Below, in pieces: positions 11,579 to 22,468 of a stretch of 64,000 nt of DNA. Position 1 is the stretch's first letter. Each line of letters begins with the position of its first letter. The notes below the pieces were generated by a model, which had not been told where the DNA came from, made no database searches, and saw nothing but the letters and a program-made list of their open reading frames with translations. Origin of the DNA: Dryocosmus kuriphilus. Its lineage: Eukaryota; Arthropoda; Insecta; Hymenoptera; Cynipidae. The stretch lies in contig CM076194.1 of assembly GCA_038277395.1 (NCBI GenBank), positions 109,331,236 through 109,395,235 on the forward strand, given 5' to 3'. Made by a program: the position numbers and the translations under genes.

Positions 11579-12867
11579 GACGACGACAAAAGACAGACAG
11601 ACACCGTCGTAAAAACCGTTTTTACATTCTCATCAGAGAAGGTATTAGATTTATGTAAAATTTGACTTTCGCGGATTTCATGAAATCTCCATGCATTGAG
11701 ACCTTCTGAATCCGAAAAAAAACGGTTTTTACAACCGTGTCTGTCTATTGTTGTCGTCGCTGTCGTTGTCGTCGTCGTCGTTGTTGTCGTCGTCATCGTT
11801 GTCGTCGTCGTCGTCGTCGTCGTTGGAGTCTGTTCCCACGATAACTTTCGAAAAACTAATCGGAATGGAGTGCGCTTTGATATGCTTTTTTAAGGGGTAA
11901 AAAGAAAGGACGAGTTCGTTAACCAGCGGTTTTTGACCAACGGTTATGGTTTTATCCATCAAAAACGGTTTTCACAAAATCAAAAAATCCATTTTCCGGC
12001 TACACTATGAGAGATACAAAAAAAATGTAAGAGAGTAAAATTGTTCAGCTTAAAGAAATCTACAAATTTTGTCTTAACAGTTTTTCGATAAAATGAACGG
12101 TTTTTGTTTTAATCGATAAAACGCTATTAAAAATCAAAAATTTCAAGTTTCCCGCCAAATTATGCCAGATACGGAAAAATAATAATGAACACAGTTGTTC
12201 GCCTCAAAAAGATCTACAAATTTGCTATCTATCATTTTTTTTTAACAGACGCGTAGTTTTGGAGTTATTCGAGAAATATGTTATGAAATATAAAGAAAAC
12301 CACTTTTCAGCAAAACTATGCCAGATATGAGAAAATATTAGCAAGCAGAATTGTTCACGTTGGAAAGAGCTACAAAATTTATTTATAAGACACATCGTTT
12401 TACTTTTAAGAATCGAAATCCTCTATTGTGAAAATTTGGAAAATCACTAAAAAACTTTACCAATCTACAATGTGTTTTAAAAAAATGTAATTATCGAGCG
12501 CGAAGCGCGAGTGTCATGATGAGAATGTATTCTTTAAGGGCGACAGAGCCTTAAGTAAAATAATTTCTTTTGTAATTTTTAATTTAAACGTTTATACAAT
12601 CCATAAACACCGAGCGCGTAGCGCGAGGTGAATAATCTATTGAGCGCGAAGCGCGAGTGCCGTAAATAACGTATCAAACGCGAAGCGCGAGTGCCAACAG
12701 ACGCGCAACCTAGGCGCGCTCATACTTCGCGCGAAGCGCGCGATGAGAATGTGCCCGCGAAGCGGGCAGATTTTTTCGGATTCAGGAGGTCTCAAAACGT
12801 GGAGATTTCATGAAATCCGCGAAATTCAAATTTTACATAAATCTAATATCTTCTCTGATGAGAATGT
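10672..12867 (-). mobile_element. Inverted Helentron-like element, split by an insertion
   Basis: Read on the minus strand, the 5' end is at 12867 (ACATTCTCATCAGAG) and the 3' end at 10672 (GCCCGC-GAA-GCGGGC hairpin at 10681-10695, AGA, T6). Its body is in two pieces, 12777-12867 and 10672-11623, separated by the forward element at 11624-12776. The break lies in the T-run between the CCTGAATCCG motif and the microsatellite, and the two halves rejoin without loss. Confidence 0.85.
11624..12776 (+). mobile_element. Complete Helentron-like element nested in an inverted copy
   Basis: A 1153-bp single-head copy, and the best candidate for a full-length minimal element. It begins ACATTCTCATCAGAGAAGG and ends with hairpin GCCCGC-GAA-GCGGGC (12753-12767), AGA and T6. 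It carries the GTC/GTT microsatellite (about 11750-11823), the conserved box near 11836-11880, four AT-rich subrepeats, the CTTAAGG-type hairpin near 12530-12555 and a GC-hairpin cluster (12494-12767). It is flanked by T-runs on both sides and encodes no recognisable protein. Confidence 0.85.
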
Positions 12868-13100
12868 AAAAATTCAAATTTAATAATCTCATTAAAAGTA
12901 GGTGTTTTGAAATTTTAAGACCCAAGTAACGAATACTGAGCACGATGTGCAAGGACCAAAAACATCCGAGCGCAAAGCGCGAGGCCTAAATATATCGGAG
13001 CGCGATGCGCGAGGACCACCAGACCACGCGCCCTAGACGCTACCATACTTCGCGCGAAGCGCGCGATGAGAATGTGCCCGCGAGGCGGGCTAGTTTTTTT
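12868..13100 (+). mobile_element. 3' end of a further, diverged family member
   Basis: After an AT-rich stretch come diverged hairpin cores (GCGCAAAGCGC, GCGCGATGCGC, GCGCGAAGCGC), then GATGAGAATGTG, GCCCGC-GAG-GCGGGC, CTAG and T7 ending near 13100. The 5' part is missing or unrecognisable. Confidence 0.65.
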
Positions 13101-13583
13101 AGATTTAATTTTAAGAATAAAATCAACATCTAGTCAAAAGAGAACTAAACTTTAATTTCTCGGGTTTTCACAGTCTCAACCAATTCTTGGTTAATTCCCG
13201 GTTTCCAGGAATTTCCGAAAAAATATAGGTGTCTAACATAAAAAGTGTATTTTTTCGAAAGCTACAAATTTCATGTGAGATTTTTCCAAGCCTAATCTCT
13301 TTAAATAATGGAGAACTTTTACAGCAGTGGTTCTTAACCCGTGTTCCGTGGACAACTGGTGGTCCCTGAATGCACTTGAAGCCGTCCGTGAAGTCATCCT
13401 AAAATTAATAAATAAATGACAACGAGTCCGCGTGAAGTTAAGAGCCGGTACGGGACGAAACCGGGGCGAGCGTGGGGGCGTGCAGCTGCAGCGAGTGTGT
13501 CATTTTTTTCGGTTCGTTGCGTTCGCATTTGTTTTAGTCGAACTACGTTGAACGTTCATTCTTATGAATGATTGTTTCCATAG

Positions 13584-14324
13584 TATGCGGGAATAGCATG
13601 CCATTCCAAAAGTGCTTTGAAAACCATGCCATTTCAAAACTGCGTTGAAAAGCACGCTATTTCAAAATTGCGTTGAAGAACATGCCATTTCGGGGAACAA
13701 GTAAAAAATGCCATTTCGCTCGCTTTTTCCCCAAAAGGTATTTTTTTGCTGTCAAATTTTTTTTTCTTCTTTCTTGTTTTTTTTTTTTTCTTTCTAATCT
13801 GACATATTACAAGAAAAGGAGAATGTTTTCAAACTAATTTTAACAAATTTCTTGTCATTTGCCTATGAAAAAAAATGCGAAATTTTTTTTTTTCATATCA
13901 AGCTATTATAGATATTGTTTTAATAAAAAATGTTTCATAACTTTAGTGTAAAATGCTTTACATTATTTATATTGCTAAATTTATTGTATTTTTGCATTTT
14001 GTACAAAATATACTACGTCAACCAATGTTGCTGAATTTTTAAATGTATATTGGTCATATTGTTACTAATAAGAAATTATGTGCATGATAAATTAAATGGG
14101 CAATTAAATTTCATTAAAACTCAAATTTAGATAAAAAATAGTGAATTATTTCATATATTTTTTAATTGTTCGAAAGGTACCTTTTTTGAGTTTTTGTCTG
14201 AAATGGCACTTTCGGTGAAATGTCATGTTCTTCAACGCAGTTTCGAAATGGCATGTTTTTCAACGCAGTTTTAAACTGGCATGGTTTTCAGCGCATTTTT
14301 GAAATGGCATGTTATTCCCGTATA
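13584..14324. mobile_element. Foldback-like element with tandem subrepeats in its arms
   Basis: The left end TATGCGGGAATAGCATGCCA is matched, inverted, by the right end ending ATTCCCGTATA. Each arm (about 130 bp) is made of ~28-bp units around CATGCCATTTCAAAACTGCG, three or more per arm. The interior is AT-rich with no ORF. The flanks CCATAG and CCATCG may be a decayed target duplication. It is nested in the hAT element. Confidence 0.8.
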
Positions 14325-14757
14325 CCATCGGTTTATTCTCGACTTTAAAGTTTGACATAAAATTTGGGCAAAAATCGCTGGGGACTACGAAGGTTTATAA
14401 AACAACTGCTCCTGATTTTAATACGTAAGTAAACTAAATTTTTGTTTGTTATGTCACACGTTAAATCTGCTAAGTAAGTACTGTCATACAATACTAAACT
14501 ACGTCACATCACATGTTTTAACTGCGATTAACAGCTCCAGGGGTTTATCACTAGAATTCTTATGTGTCATTGATTTTATTTATTTTGTATCCAGTTTTTT
14601 ATATTACAGATTTTTTTATGTGAATATTGTCAGAGTTCAAATTATGCAGGTTTAATTTATTTTACGTACGTGCACAGTTATAGTCAGTATAGTTATAGTA
14701 AGCATGTGTTTTTGGAGTGATATTCGATTATAAAATAAAATAAAAATATTTGCTTAA

Positions 14758-15232
14758 GGCTGTTGGCCGAGGTGTCGAAAAATAGGTTAGAAATGTGTTG
14801 TCGCCTTAATTCCTATTCAATTCCATCTGTTTTCGTATATACGACTTATGTATTTTAAAGAGACACTTTGCAAAAAAATTTCCTCAACCCGGAAGGGGTT
14901 CACGGTTGTATGAGGTGCGCTTAGTATACAGTTTCCCGAAAAAAGTAAAAATATCTGTGCTAAAATACGATAATGGAAAAGTGTTGAAATGAGGGGAAGT
15001 AGAGAAAGAGTTCCAATGGTTTTCCATTATCGTATTTTAGCACAGATATTTTTACTTTTTTCGGAAAACTGTATACTAAGCGCACCTCATACAACCGTGA
15101 ACCCCTTCTGGGTTGAGGAAATTTTTTTGCAAAGTGTCTCTTTAAAATACATAAGTCGTATATACGAAAACAGATGGAATTGAATAGGAATTAAGGCGAC
15201 AGCACAGTTTTTTGAAACCTCGACCAGCAGCC
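14758..15232. mobile_element. 475-bp palindromic element flanked by TTAA
   Basis: Two ~220-bp arms, almost perfectly complementary, surround a ~40-nt spacer (about 14982-15020). The termini are GGCTGTTGGCCGAGG and CCTCGACCAGCAGCC, each flanked by TTAA (14754-14757 and 15233-15236), the piggyBac-superfamily target signature. There is no transposase. A second, one-armed copy is at 34381-34634. Confidence 0.85.
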
Positions 15233-15248
15233 TTAAACATGATTTATA

Positions 15249-15451
15249 CACGGAGAAAAATTAGGGTAAAAATTCTGTAATTTTTATTATTCTGTTGACC
15301 AAACTTGAAACAGCAAGCTGGAGTTTGTAAAAAAAATATTATGCTATATTGCAATTACTATAATGAGCGAGAGTAATTCAACTTCCTGTTTCAAGTTTGG
15401 TCGGCAGTATAATAAAAATTGATAGAATTTTAACTCCCATTTTTCTCCGTG
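15249..15451. mobile_element. Short TIR element (MITE), CACGGAGAAAAAT type
   Basis: CACGGAGAAAAATT at the left is matched by ATTTTTCTCCGTG at the right, with inverted similarity continuing about 30 nt and again around CAAACTTGAAACAG/CTGTTTCAAGTTTGG. It is about 203 bp and non-coding, of unassigned superfamily. Confidence 0.7.
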
Positions 15452-15688
15452 CAGTGTAGTGTAATTTCGCAACAAGAATTTTAATTTATTCAGTTTTTAA
15501 TAGATATCTGATAGGTACTTTGCCCTATAAATCGTTAATCGCAACTTCTTCACCCTATTTAACACTGTCCCATCTCTATTATTGTCAAAGTGATAGACGT
15601 CACTCGCAACAAGCTATCTAGAAATCACTGTAAGTAGGTAGGACCTACGAATAATTAAGTGTAAAAGACTTGTTTTGGTTTCAGAAAA

Positions 15689-16406
15689 ATGCCACCGAAA
15701 CGAAACTATGACGGCGATTATATTAAATTGTGCTTTACGTCAATAGATATAAATGGGGTGATTAGACCTCAATGCGTAATATGCGCAACTGTTCTTGACA
15801 ATGATGCTTTGAATCCAGCAAAGTTGGAACGTCATTTAAAAATCGTACATCCGAATTATTGTGACCGTCCGCGAGAATTCTTCGAAGGCAAATTAATAAA
15901 TCTAAAAAAAATTAAACTTGGACCCAGCGGAACACGTTATGCAGTATCTGAAAAAATATTGACACAGTGAAGTCGCGTATTCAACAAATTTCAAATGACA
16001 TTCAAGAACAACTCGCTATTTTTCTGACTGCGAGGAAAATCGGAAACTGATCGGCAATCCTTTCATTTTCAACATTTCTGAGGTGTCTGAAAAAATTCAA
16101 AAAGAATTAATTGAAATGCAACACGATAGTAACTGCAAGGATACATTCGAGACAGGAATCAAACTTGAAGATTTTTGGAGATAAAAAGCAATTTTTCCCC
16201 CAAAATTTCGAGAAATTGCTTTACGTTACCTAACTTTATTTGCAACCACAAACTTATGCCAGCAGAGATTCTCGGCGCTTTTGCTAATTAAATATAAACA
16301 TCGAAATCGTACGGATGCCAGTGCTGAATTGCGTTTGGCTTTGAGTAGCACTGAACCAAGGATTCAGCAGTTGGTAAACAGTATGCAGTCACAAAAATCG
16401 CACTAA
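15689..16406 (+). pseudogene. hAT transposase remnant (BED finger and C-terminal dimerisation part)
   Basis: The ORF at 15689-15970 (93 aa) opens MPPKRNYDGDYIKLCF and has a BED-type zinc finger: CVIC followed by HLKIVH (C-x2-C...H-x4-H). It stops at 15968-15970. Beyond it, in other frames and with a further stop (AGA TAA near 16182), come recognisable family pieces: NPFIFNISEVSEKIQKELIE, then a C-terminal block with LCQQRFSALLLIKYKHRNR and LRLALSSTEPRIQQLV, ending at TAA 16404-16406. These are the flanks of SCAND3/ZBED5/FAM200-type hAT proteins. The RNase-H-like catalytic core between them is deleted, so this copy encodes no active transposase. An 'expressed finger only' product is possible but unsupported. 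Confidence 0.85.
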
Positions 16407-16600
16407 AATAATATAATTAATGTAAAATTTTCGCAAACAATATAGTACTCTCTGTTTCGAATAATTTTATACGTGTTTTATTTATGGAACAACCTTATAA
16501 TAATTTATATTAGCGCCAAATAGTTGGTGGTCCATGGCAAGACAAAAATTTAGTCAAATGGTCCCTCATCGCTAAAAGGTTAAGAACCACTGTTTTACAG

Positions 16601-18113
16601 AAATACCAGAAGCAGGTTCAACCCCCCTTTTAGATTTCAAGAACTAGATATTGTTCAGAGTACAAATTTCCTATTAAAAATGCGTTTTTTGAAAGGATCA
16701 TGCCAATCTTAAAAAATTACAAATTTCCTATTAAAAATGTGTTGTTTGAAAGGATCATGTAAAACTGAAAAAAATTTTTTAATTTTTTTAGCCTATACAT
16801 GAACGACTCTAGTTAAATTTGCATTGCATCTAAAGTCTTAAGGTAGTATGAAAGTAAAGCACAATTTTTAAAGTCTTGAAATTTAAAAAACACCTCAGGG
16901 ACAAACAAAAATTTGTTAGTGCTAATCCTTTCGTGAAAAAGATTGATGGATAAAGTAAGGCAACATTTTTTACTTTTTATGTATAAAAATGATCTTCCAT
17001 TCAAAACAATAACATCAAATGATTTCTAATTTTTCCCCCAGCATGATGTTAATTTTGCGTCCTGACAAAATTATACCTAATGGTAAAAAATAATTTCCGA
17101 GTTTTTCTTTTATTGTTATTCATTTTTATTCCAAGATCAACGTTTTTCTATTTTTGCTAATTTTCCATAGGTTGTAAAAAATTACCGACTTCAAAGAATA
17201 AAAAATAAGGAATTATAATCGTTTACATTCCGTTCATGTTCAAGATTTTCATTTAAACAATTTTTTTTAGAAAATTTCGATATTTTTAACAGCTATCAGT
17301 TAAGATCCAAAGTTTCAAACAATTTTTTAACATTTCTCCGATTCAGGGATACTTTTTTTTTGTACCCAAATCTGATAAAATAACAATTTCAAACTCTTTG
17401 TGAAATTAAACCTTAAACGTGACATTTTTGTCTTCATAATTGCAAAATTATGTTACTTTTTAAAAAATAATCACTTAACACTGAGTGGAAGAAATAATAA
17501 TCAAACTCAGATTTAACTTATAAATTACAATTTTTATTCTTTCAGGTGGTGATTTCAAATTTACATACTTTGGCCTTTTTAAGTAGTCCAAAATTTATTT
17601 TCAGTCGGGTTCAGCAAAACAATTTCTATTAAAATATTTAAAAGCGTGGTTTTTGGTGTCGTTTGTAAATATTTCCATAAAACTTAATCCTAGTTTATGA
17701 GCTTATTTTTTTTAAACTACACTGTAAAATGAGTTGTCATTTTACTACGTCCGACTATGAAAATGATTGGATTCGCGTCCAACGAAAAGAGACGAAATTT
17801 GTAAATATTCTAGAAAAACAAATTAAGTTTAGATTAAATTTTCTAAATAACTTTCTCAGTTGAAAATACATGTCTGTAAAACTACGACGAAGACTGCAAA
17901 TTTATTGAATTGCAAATCTACCATCTCATTTAAATTTACAACGAGTTGTAAATAGACCAACATTCGTGTTATTTTACATTTTTTCGTAAAGTGCAATTAC
18001 TCTGCATTGATAAGTAATCGGTCATGCTGGTTAAATTACAACGCAATGTAAATATCATCTAAACTTTCTTTCGAAATGACACAGAAAAACGTTGTCTTTA
18101 ATTTTTACCATAT
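16601..18113. other. Intergenic AT-rich DNA; downstream region of mxc
   Basis: No gene is seen. A minus-strand AATAAA (plus TTTATT at 17901-17906) lies about 210 nt beyond the mxc stop and could be its poly(A) signal. Short repeated motifs such as GTTGTAAAT with its complement (17720-18060) suggest an old inverted-repeat element. Confidence 0.4.
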
Positions 18114-21100
18114 TTACACATATTTATCATAATTAGAGATTGATGTGGTCCATTTTTTTAGCTTTGACAACTTACCTTTCTCAACAACAGCTTTTCCTTT
18201 TTCATTTTTAGCATTATCTCCTTCTCCAGCGTCATCTTTTTTCTTTCCTGTTACATTCTTTACACTCGCTTGTGATATCGTTGCTTTAAAAATCGGAGAC
18301 GATGCAGCCAATGGTTTTTCGTAACTGATAAATTCCGCAGTCTCTTTGATGCTTCCAATAGTTTTTCTTGCTCTTTTCTTCGGTTTCGGCATCATACTAA
18401 ATAATTCCTCAAAAGGAGTATTCGTCAAGAATTTCCCATCACCTTCACCATCTTCACCTTCAATATAAACTTCCAAATCAGACTGACTGAATTTTCGTTT
18501 CCTCTTTTTAACCGCAGTCCTTTCATCATAAACAAAATTATATTGTCGTTGTTTTGAGTCTGAGGCATTCTGGAGTTCAAAACTTTCCTCCAGAAGTTCA
18601 CTTTTATTTGCAGGTACTAATTGTAAACACTCGAGAATTTCCTGCGAGTTCAGGGTCGAATTTTTTACTGGATCTACATTCTGGTCACTTGTATCGCTTT
18701 TTTGTGCACCTGATATTTGACGACTTTTCGAGCGAGTCGTTCTCTGATCGAAAACTTCTTCATCACTGAATAAATCGCGCTTTACCTGATCTACTTTAGC
18801 CTTCATAGCACATTTTTGTTCCTCGAGGCTTAAAACAATTTCTTTCACTTTGCTCTCAACCTGTTCACCTTTGTCTTTTATTTTATTTTTTGAACCTAAT
18901 TTATTGTCAGTGTTGCTTAAAGGTTCGTTACTTTCTAAAATATTTTCTTTCTTCGACGTTACTTTAGCAGCTTTAGTTTTTTTCACAGTTTTTCCTTTCT
19001 TAGCATTAGAAGTTGCAGGTTTCTTACTTTCTTCAATATTCTGAAGGTCTTCAGCAGTAGTTTCAGTCTTAATTTCCTCTTGAGACATTTTTTCCCCGTT
19101 CTTTCCTTCTAGTTCAAATTTGTTTTCAATAGGCTTATTTTCTTCAGTGGGAGGCCCAAGCTTCGCATTTTTCAAGTTTACAATTCTTACTGCCCTTCTC
19201 CCAACTGAATATCGACCTCGTCTTCCTGCGGCACCTTTTCCCCTTGCATTTCCCCTTGAATGTCCAACAAAAATTGATTTCAGTCTTTCACGTTTCATTT
19301 CCAATTCCAATTTAAGCGCGTCGTCTACAGGATTAGCTGTTCGTCCTTGAAGACTCGGGCCGGGTTTGATATTATCAGAATTGGACAAAATTTGTGCGAC
19401 TTTAAATGCGTTGCAATCTATCGGTTCTTCTACACGCTCTATAGAAACTATTGTAGGTTTCGTGGACACCATTGTCTCCATATTCTTTAATTTATTTTCA
19501 TTAGAAATCATGATAGCCGAAATCTTGGTACTCAAATTAGTTGGAGTATCTGCACCCACTTTTGAACTACTTGGAGTTTCGGAAATATCCGCCTCGAGTA
19601 GCAAATCATTTTTAGCTGGAGTTTCCTTTTCTTCGTTGTCGTCAATGGTTGTTACCGAAAACATTTTCTGAGGAGAAATTTCTTCAATTTCAGGAACTTT
19701 AATTTCTGGAACTTTAACCTCAGAATCCTCAATCTCTGGCCTCTGAATCTCTTGATCGTAAATCGCATGATCTTGCGTGTCAGGATTTTCAAAATGTTCC
19801 TCTTCTTCGACGGGAGTTTTATCCTCCTGAGTCACTCCAGGAGACGTCATCAGTGCAGAATCAGCACTAGTATCCGTGAAGGTTTTATCAGACTTATCAG
19901 GATTCTTTTTTGCAGAAGAAAAAGGCGTTTGAGTAGCTGATGTGTTTGAACTTCCAGAGGAGGAAGAAGAGGAGGTTGAAGAAAAACTGGAAGAAGAGTT
20001 GCTTCCGCTATCCGAGGATTCGTCATCGCTTGCCTGTGAAGTTTTATCGACTGACTCTGTTGAGACATCAGTATCTTGAACCACAGAAGAGACTTCTTCT
20101 CTGATTGTGACCGATTCTGAAACCTCTATGGAACTGGAGGAAATTCTAAGTTCTTCCTTCGCTGCTTCCTCTTTCGGTAGATTAACTTTTATGACCTGAA
20201 ATTCGGTAACCTTCGTGTCACAAGTGTTGATAACAACTGTGCGAATTTCCGTAGTCTTTTTTAAATCTTCCTTTAACTGTTTCTCTGCATCTTCAGCTAA
20301 TTCGGAACTAGGTTGATAATAAGGCGAGCAGGAACTGTGTCCTTTATTAATTGCATCTTTCGTATTTTCGCCAGCGAGGTTTGGTGTGAATACAATGCTG
20401 GGTGTTGGTGGGAGACATTCGGGTGTAGGGTACATTCCTGGTAATTTGCTCGAGTCTTCAGCATGAGTGATTTTGGTAAAAGGTGTAACGGAACTGCTAG
20501 TTGGACTCAGTAACCTTGGCGTCGGAGGAATACCGCTAGAGTTTTCCAGTTTCTGTGGCGTCTCCAACTCTTTCAGGTTTGGCATTTTCACGAACTTTGA
20601 AGTATTTTTTGGCGAAAATTTCAAAAACTCGGGGCTGAGTTTAGCTTGTGTTCTTGGTACAGATGTCAACTGAGCGTATTTTTTTATTTTCGCGCCATAT
20701 GTCTTCTCGATTATTTTACCCATACTCTTTGAGATGGTTGCAGGTGAAATTTTTGAAGTGGAAGGTTTCGAGGTTGGAGGAATTTCTACGGATTTTGGAA
20801 CTGGTTCAGAAGTTTTGTGAAGTTTTGAAGCGGATTGACGGACTTGAGGCTTAGCTTGAGTGGAAGAAGGAGTATTATTAATTGGAGGAACATTTGTTAA
20901 ATCTGTGGGTTCACTTACGTTTTCACTTGAAGTTACTTCCTGTTCAGATAACATATCATCCTTAGCAGGAGTTTTCGAATTTTTCTTCTTACTCGCCTTG
21001 GAATCTAGCGATTTTCTTTTTTTACCTTTCGCTGGAGTCTTAATTTTCCTGACTCTTCGCTCAGTTTTTCTAACTTCTTTCTTAGTAGGCTCTTCTACGG

Positions 21101-22468
21101 TTGAAACTAAAGCGAGACGTAAGTCAGTATCCCAACTTCTTAATTCTTTGGGTGCAGCAGGTGCAGGTTGTAATTCTGCTCTTTCTACAAAAGGAGGATT
21201 CGAGTTACTACTAGGAGAAGCCCCACCTAAAATCATGTCCACTCCCGTGTATCTTTCCCATCCACCTTTTAATTTAGGAGCCGGACTTCGTGTTGCTATT
21301 GGAACTTTGTAAGGACGAGAATCTTTTCCCGGACTTTTAACTTTTTGCGAAACGGGTGAAGAATTGCTAAAAGGTGGTGATTTGAACAAAGAAGATCTAC
21401 AGACTGATTTCGAGCGCTTATGTACACCTGGTGAACTATCGTGAATAGATTTCTTTGCAGAACTTGAGGATTTTGCAGGAGTTCCAAAATCTAAAGCTCT
21501 AACGTGACTATTACGTCTTCGGGGAGTCGATAAGCTCAGTCTATGATTTTTAGACCTACTTTTAATCAGAGATTTTGGAGTTCTTTTAGTAATCATGTCG
21601 CTTCTTTTCAAGAATGAAGATGCAGATGAGATATCTGCAATGTCCTGGGCTGCAGTAGCATTTTCTGCACAAGAGGATGCATCCTTTGTTGCTGATTCTT
21701 TATTTTTCTTCGATTTCAGATAAGGAGAAAGTCCTGATAGTGAGAAGGACAGAGCATCGTCTATGCTAAAAGAGGGTAATCCCGCAGCTTCTAATAGTGA
21801 GGGTTTACTATTCTCATTCGTATAGAGTGTTATGGATTCGCTAGCACGCTTTTTAATTTCAGAAACGGAGGCAGAGCTAGATGCTTCGATAGCCGATTCT
21901 TTAGAACTCTGTTCTTGAACAATCATTTCTGTAGCATTCGGCTCTTTAAAATTCGAAACTTCAACATTTTGTTCTTTAGCATTCGAATCTTTAAAAGACT
22001 TGGCTTGGGTATTGCTTGGTTTACTGAAACTTTCACAACTATCCACTTCGATATTTGGAAGCGATTTTAGTGGCTGATGTTTCACTTGAGCTGATGGAAC
22101 TCTCGGTTCGGTAAATACCACTGGAGCAGCTACTGGTAATCCGGCTGGTGATACTGTTGCTGCAATCGGAAAAGTTACTGTTGCTCCTATCGGTAAAGTT
22201 TGTGTTGTCATCGTTAAACCTACAGACTTTGCTTGCGACACAACTACTGGGTTTGGGTTCGGTAAAGCCAATGGCACCAACTTCGACAAAGCTACTGGCA
22301 TCAGATTCGGCAAAGCTGCTGGCGTATGTTTTTGTACAGTTTGTGGAAATCTTTGCAACGCAGTAACTGGTTCTGGATTACTTCTGGGAACGAGATTCTT
22401 TGGACTTTCTGGGTTAAATCTGTGAGCCACATTTACTGCCTTGCAGTAAATGGGTGAATGGACTCCAT
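18114..22468 (-). CDS. mxc: mxc exon 11 (large, C-terminal)
   Basis: 4355 nt, acceptor TTTACAG|ATGG; the frame runs DGVHSPIYCKAVNVAHRF and on to a TAA at 18114-18116. It is low-complexity, Ser/Thr/Pro/Lys/Glu-rich, with many SP/TP sites, a Ser-rich tract, an RGRGNARGK-like basic stretch near 19200-19260, and FEELFSMMPKPKKRARK near the end. A perfect donor, GTAAGT (18170-18175), 50-60 nt before the stop means the true end could be spliced to a further exon. Confidence 0.85.

Larger units (their letters stand above)
13325..16592 (+). mobile_element. hAT transposon with perfect TIRs and 8-bp TSD
   Basis: The ends CAGTGGTTCTTAACC (13325-13339) and GGTTAAGAACCACTG (16578-16592) are perfect inverted repeats of the hAT/Charlie type. 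Both sides carry the direct repeat TTTTACAG (13317-13324 and 16593-16600), an 8-bp duplication as expected for hAT. The element is 3268 bp. Roughly half of that is three younger inverted-repeat elements lying 5' of the coding remnant. The remnant is a BED-finger/hAT-dimerisation transposase lacking the catalytic core, so this copy cannot move by itself. Confidence 0.95.

Noticed and set aside
18554..21312. Plus-strand ORFs of 60-150 aa opposite mxc exon 11
   Set aside because: They are antisense shadows of the biased Ser/Lys/Glu coding sequence of mxc.
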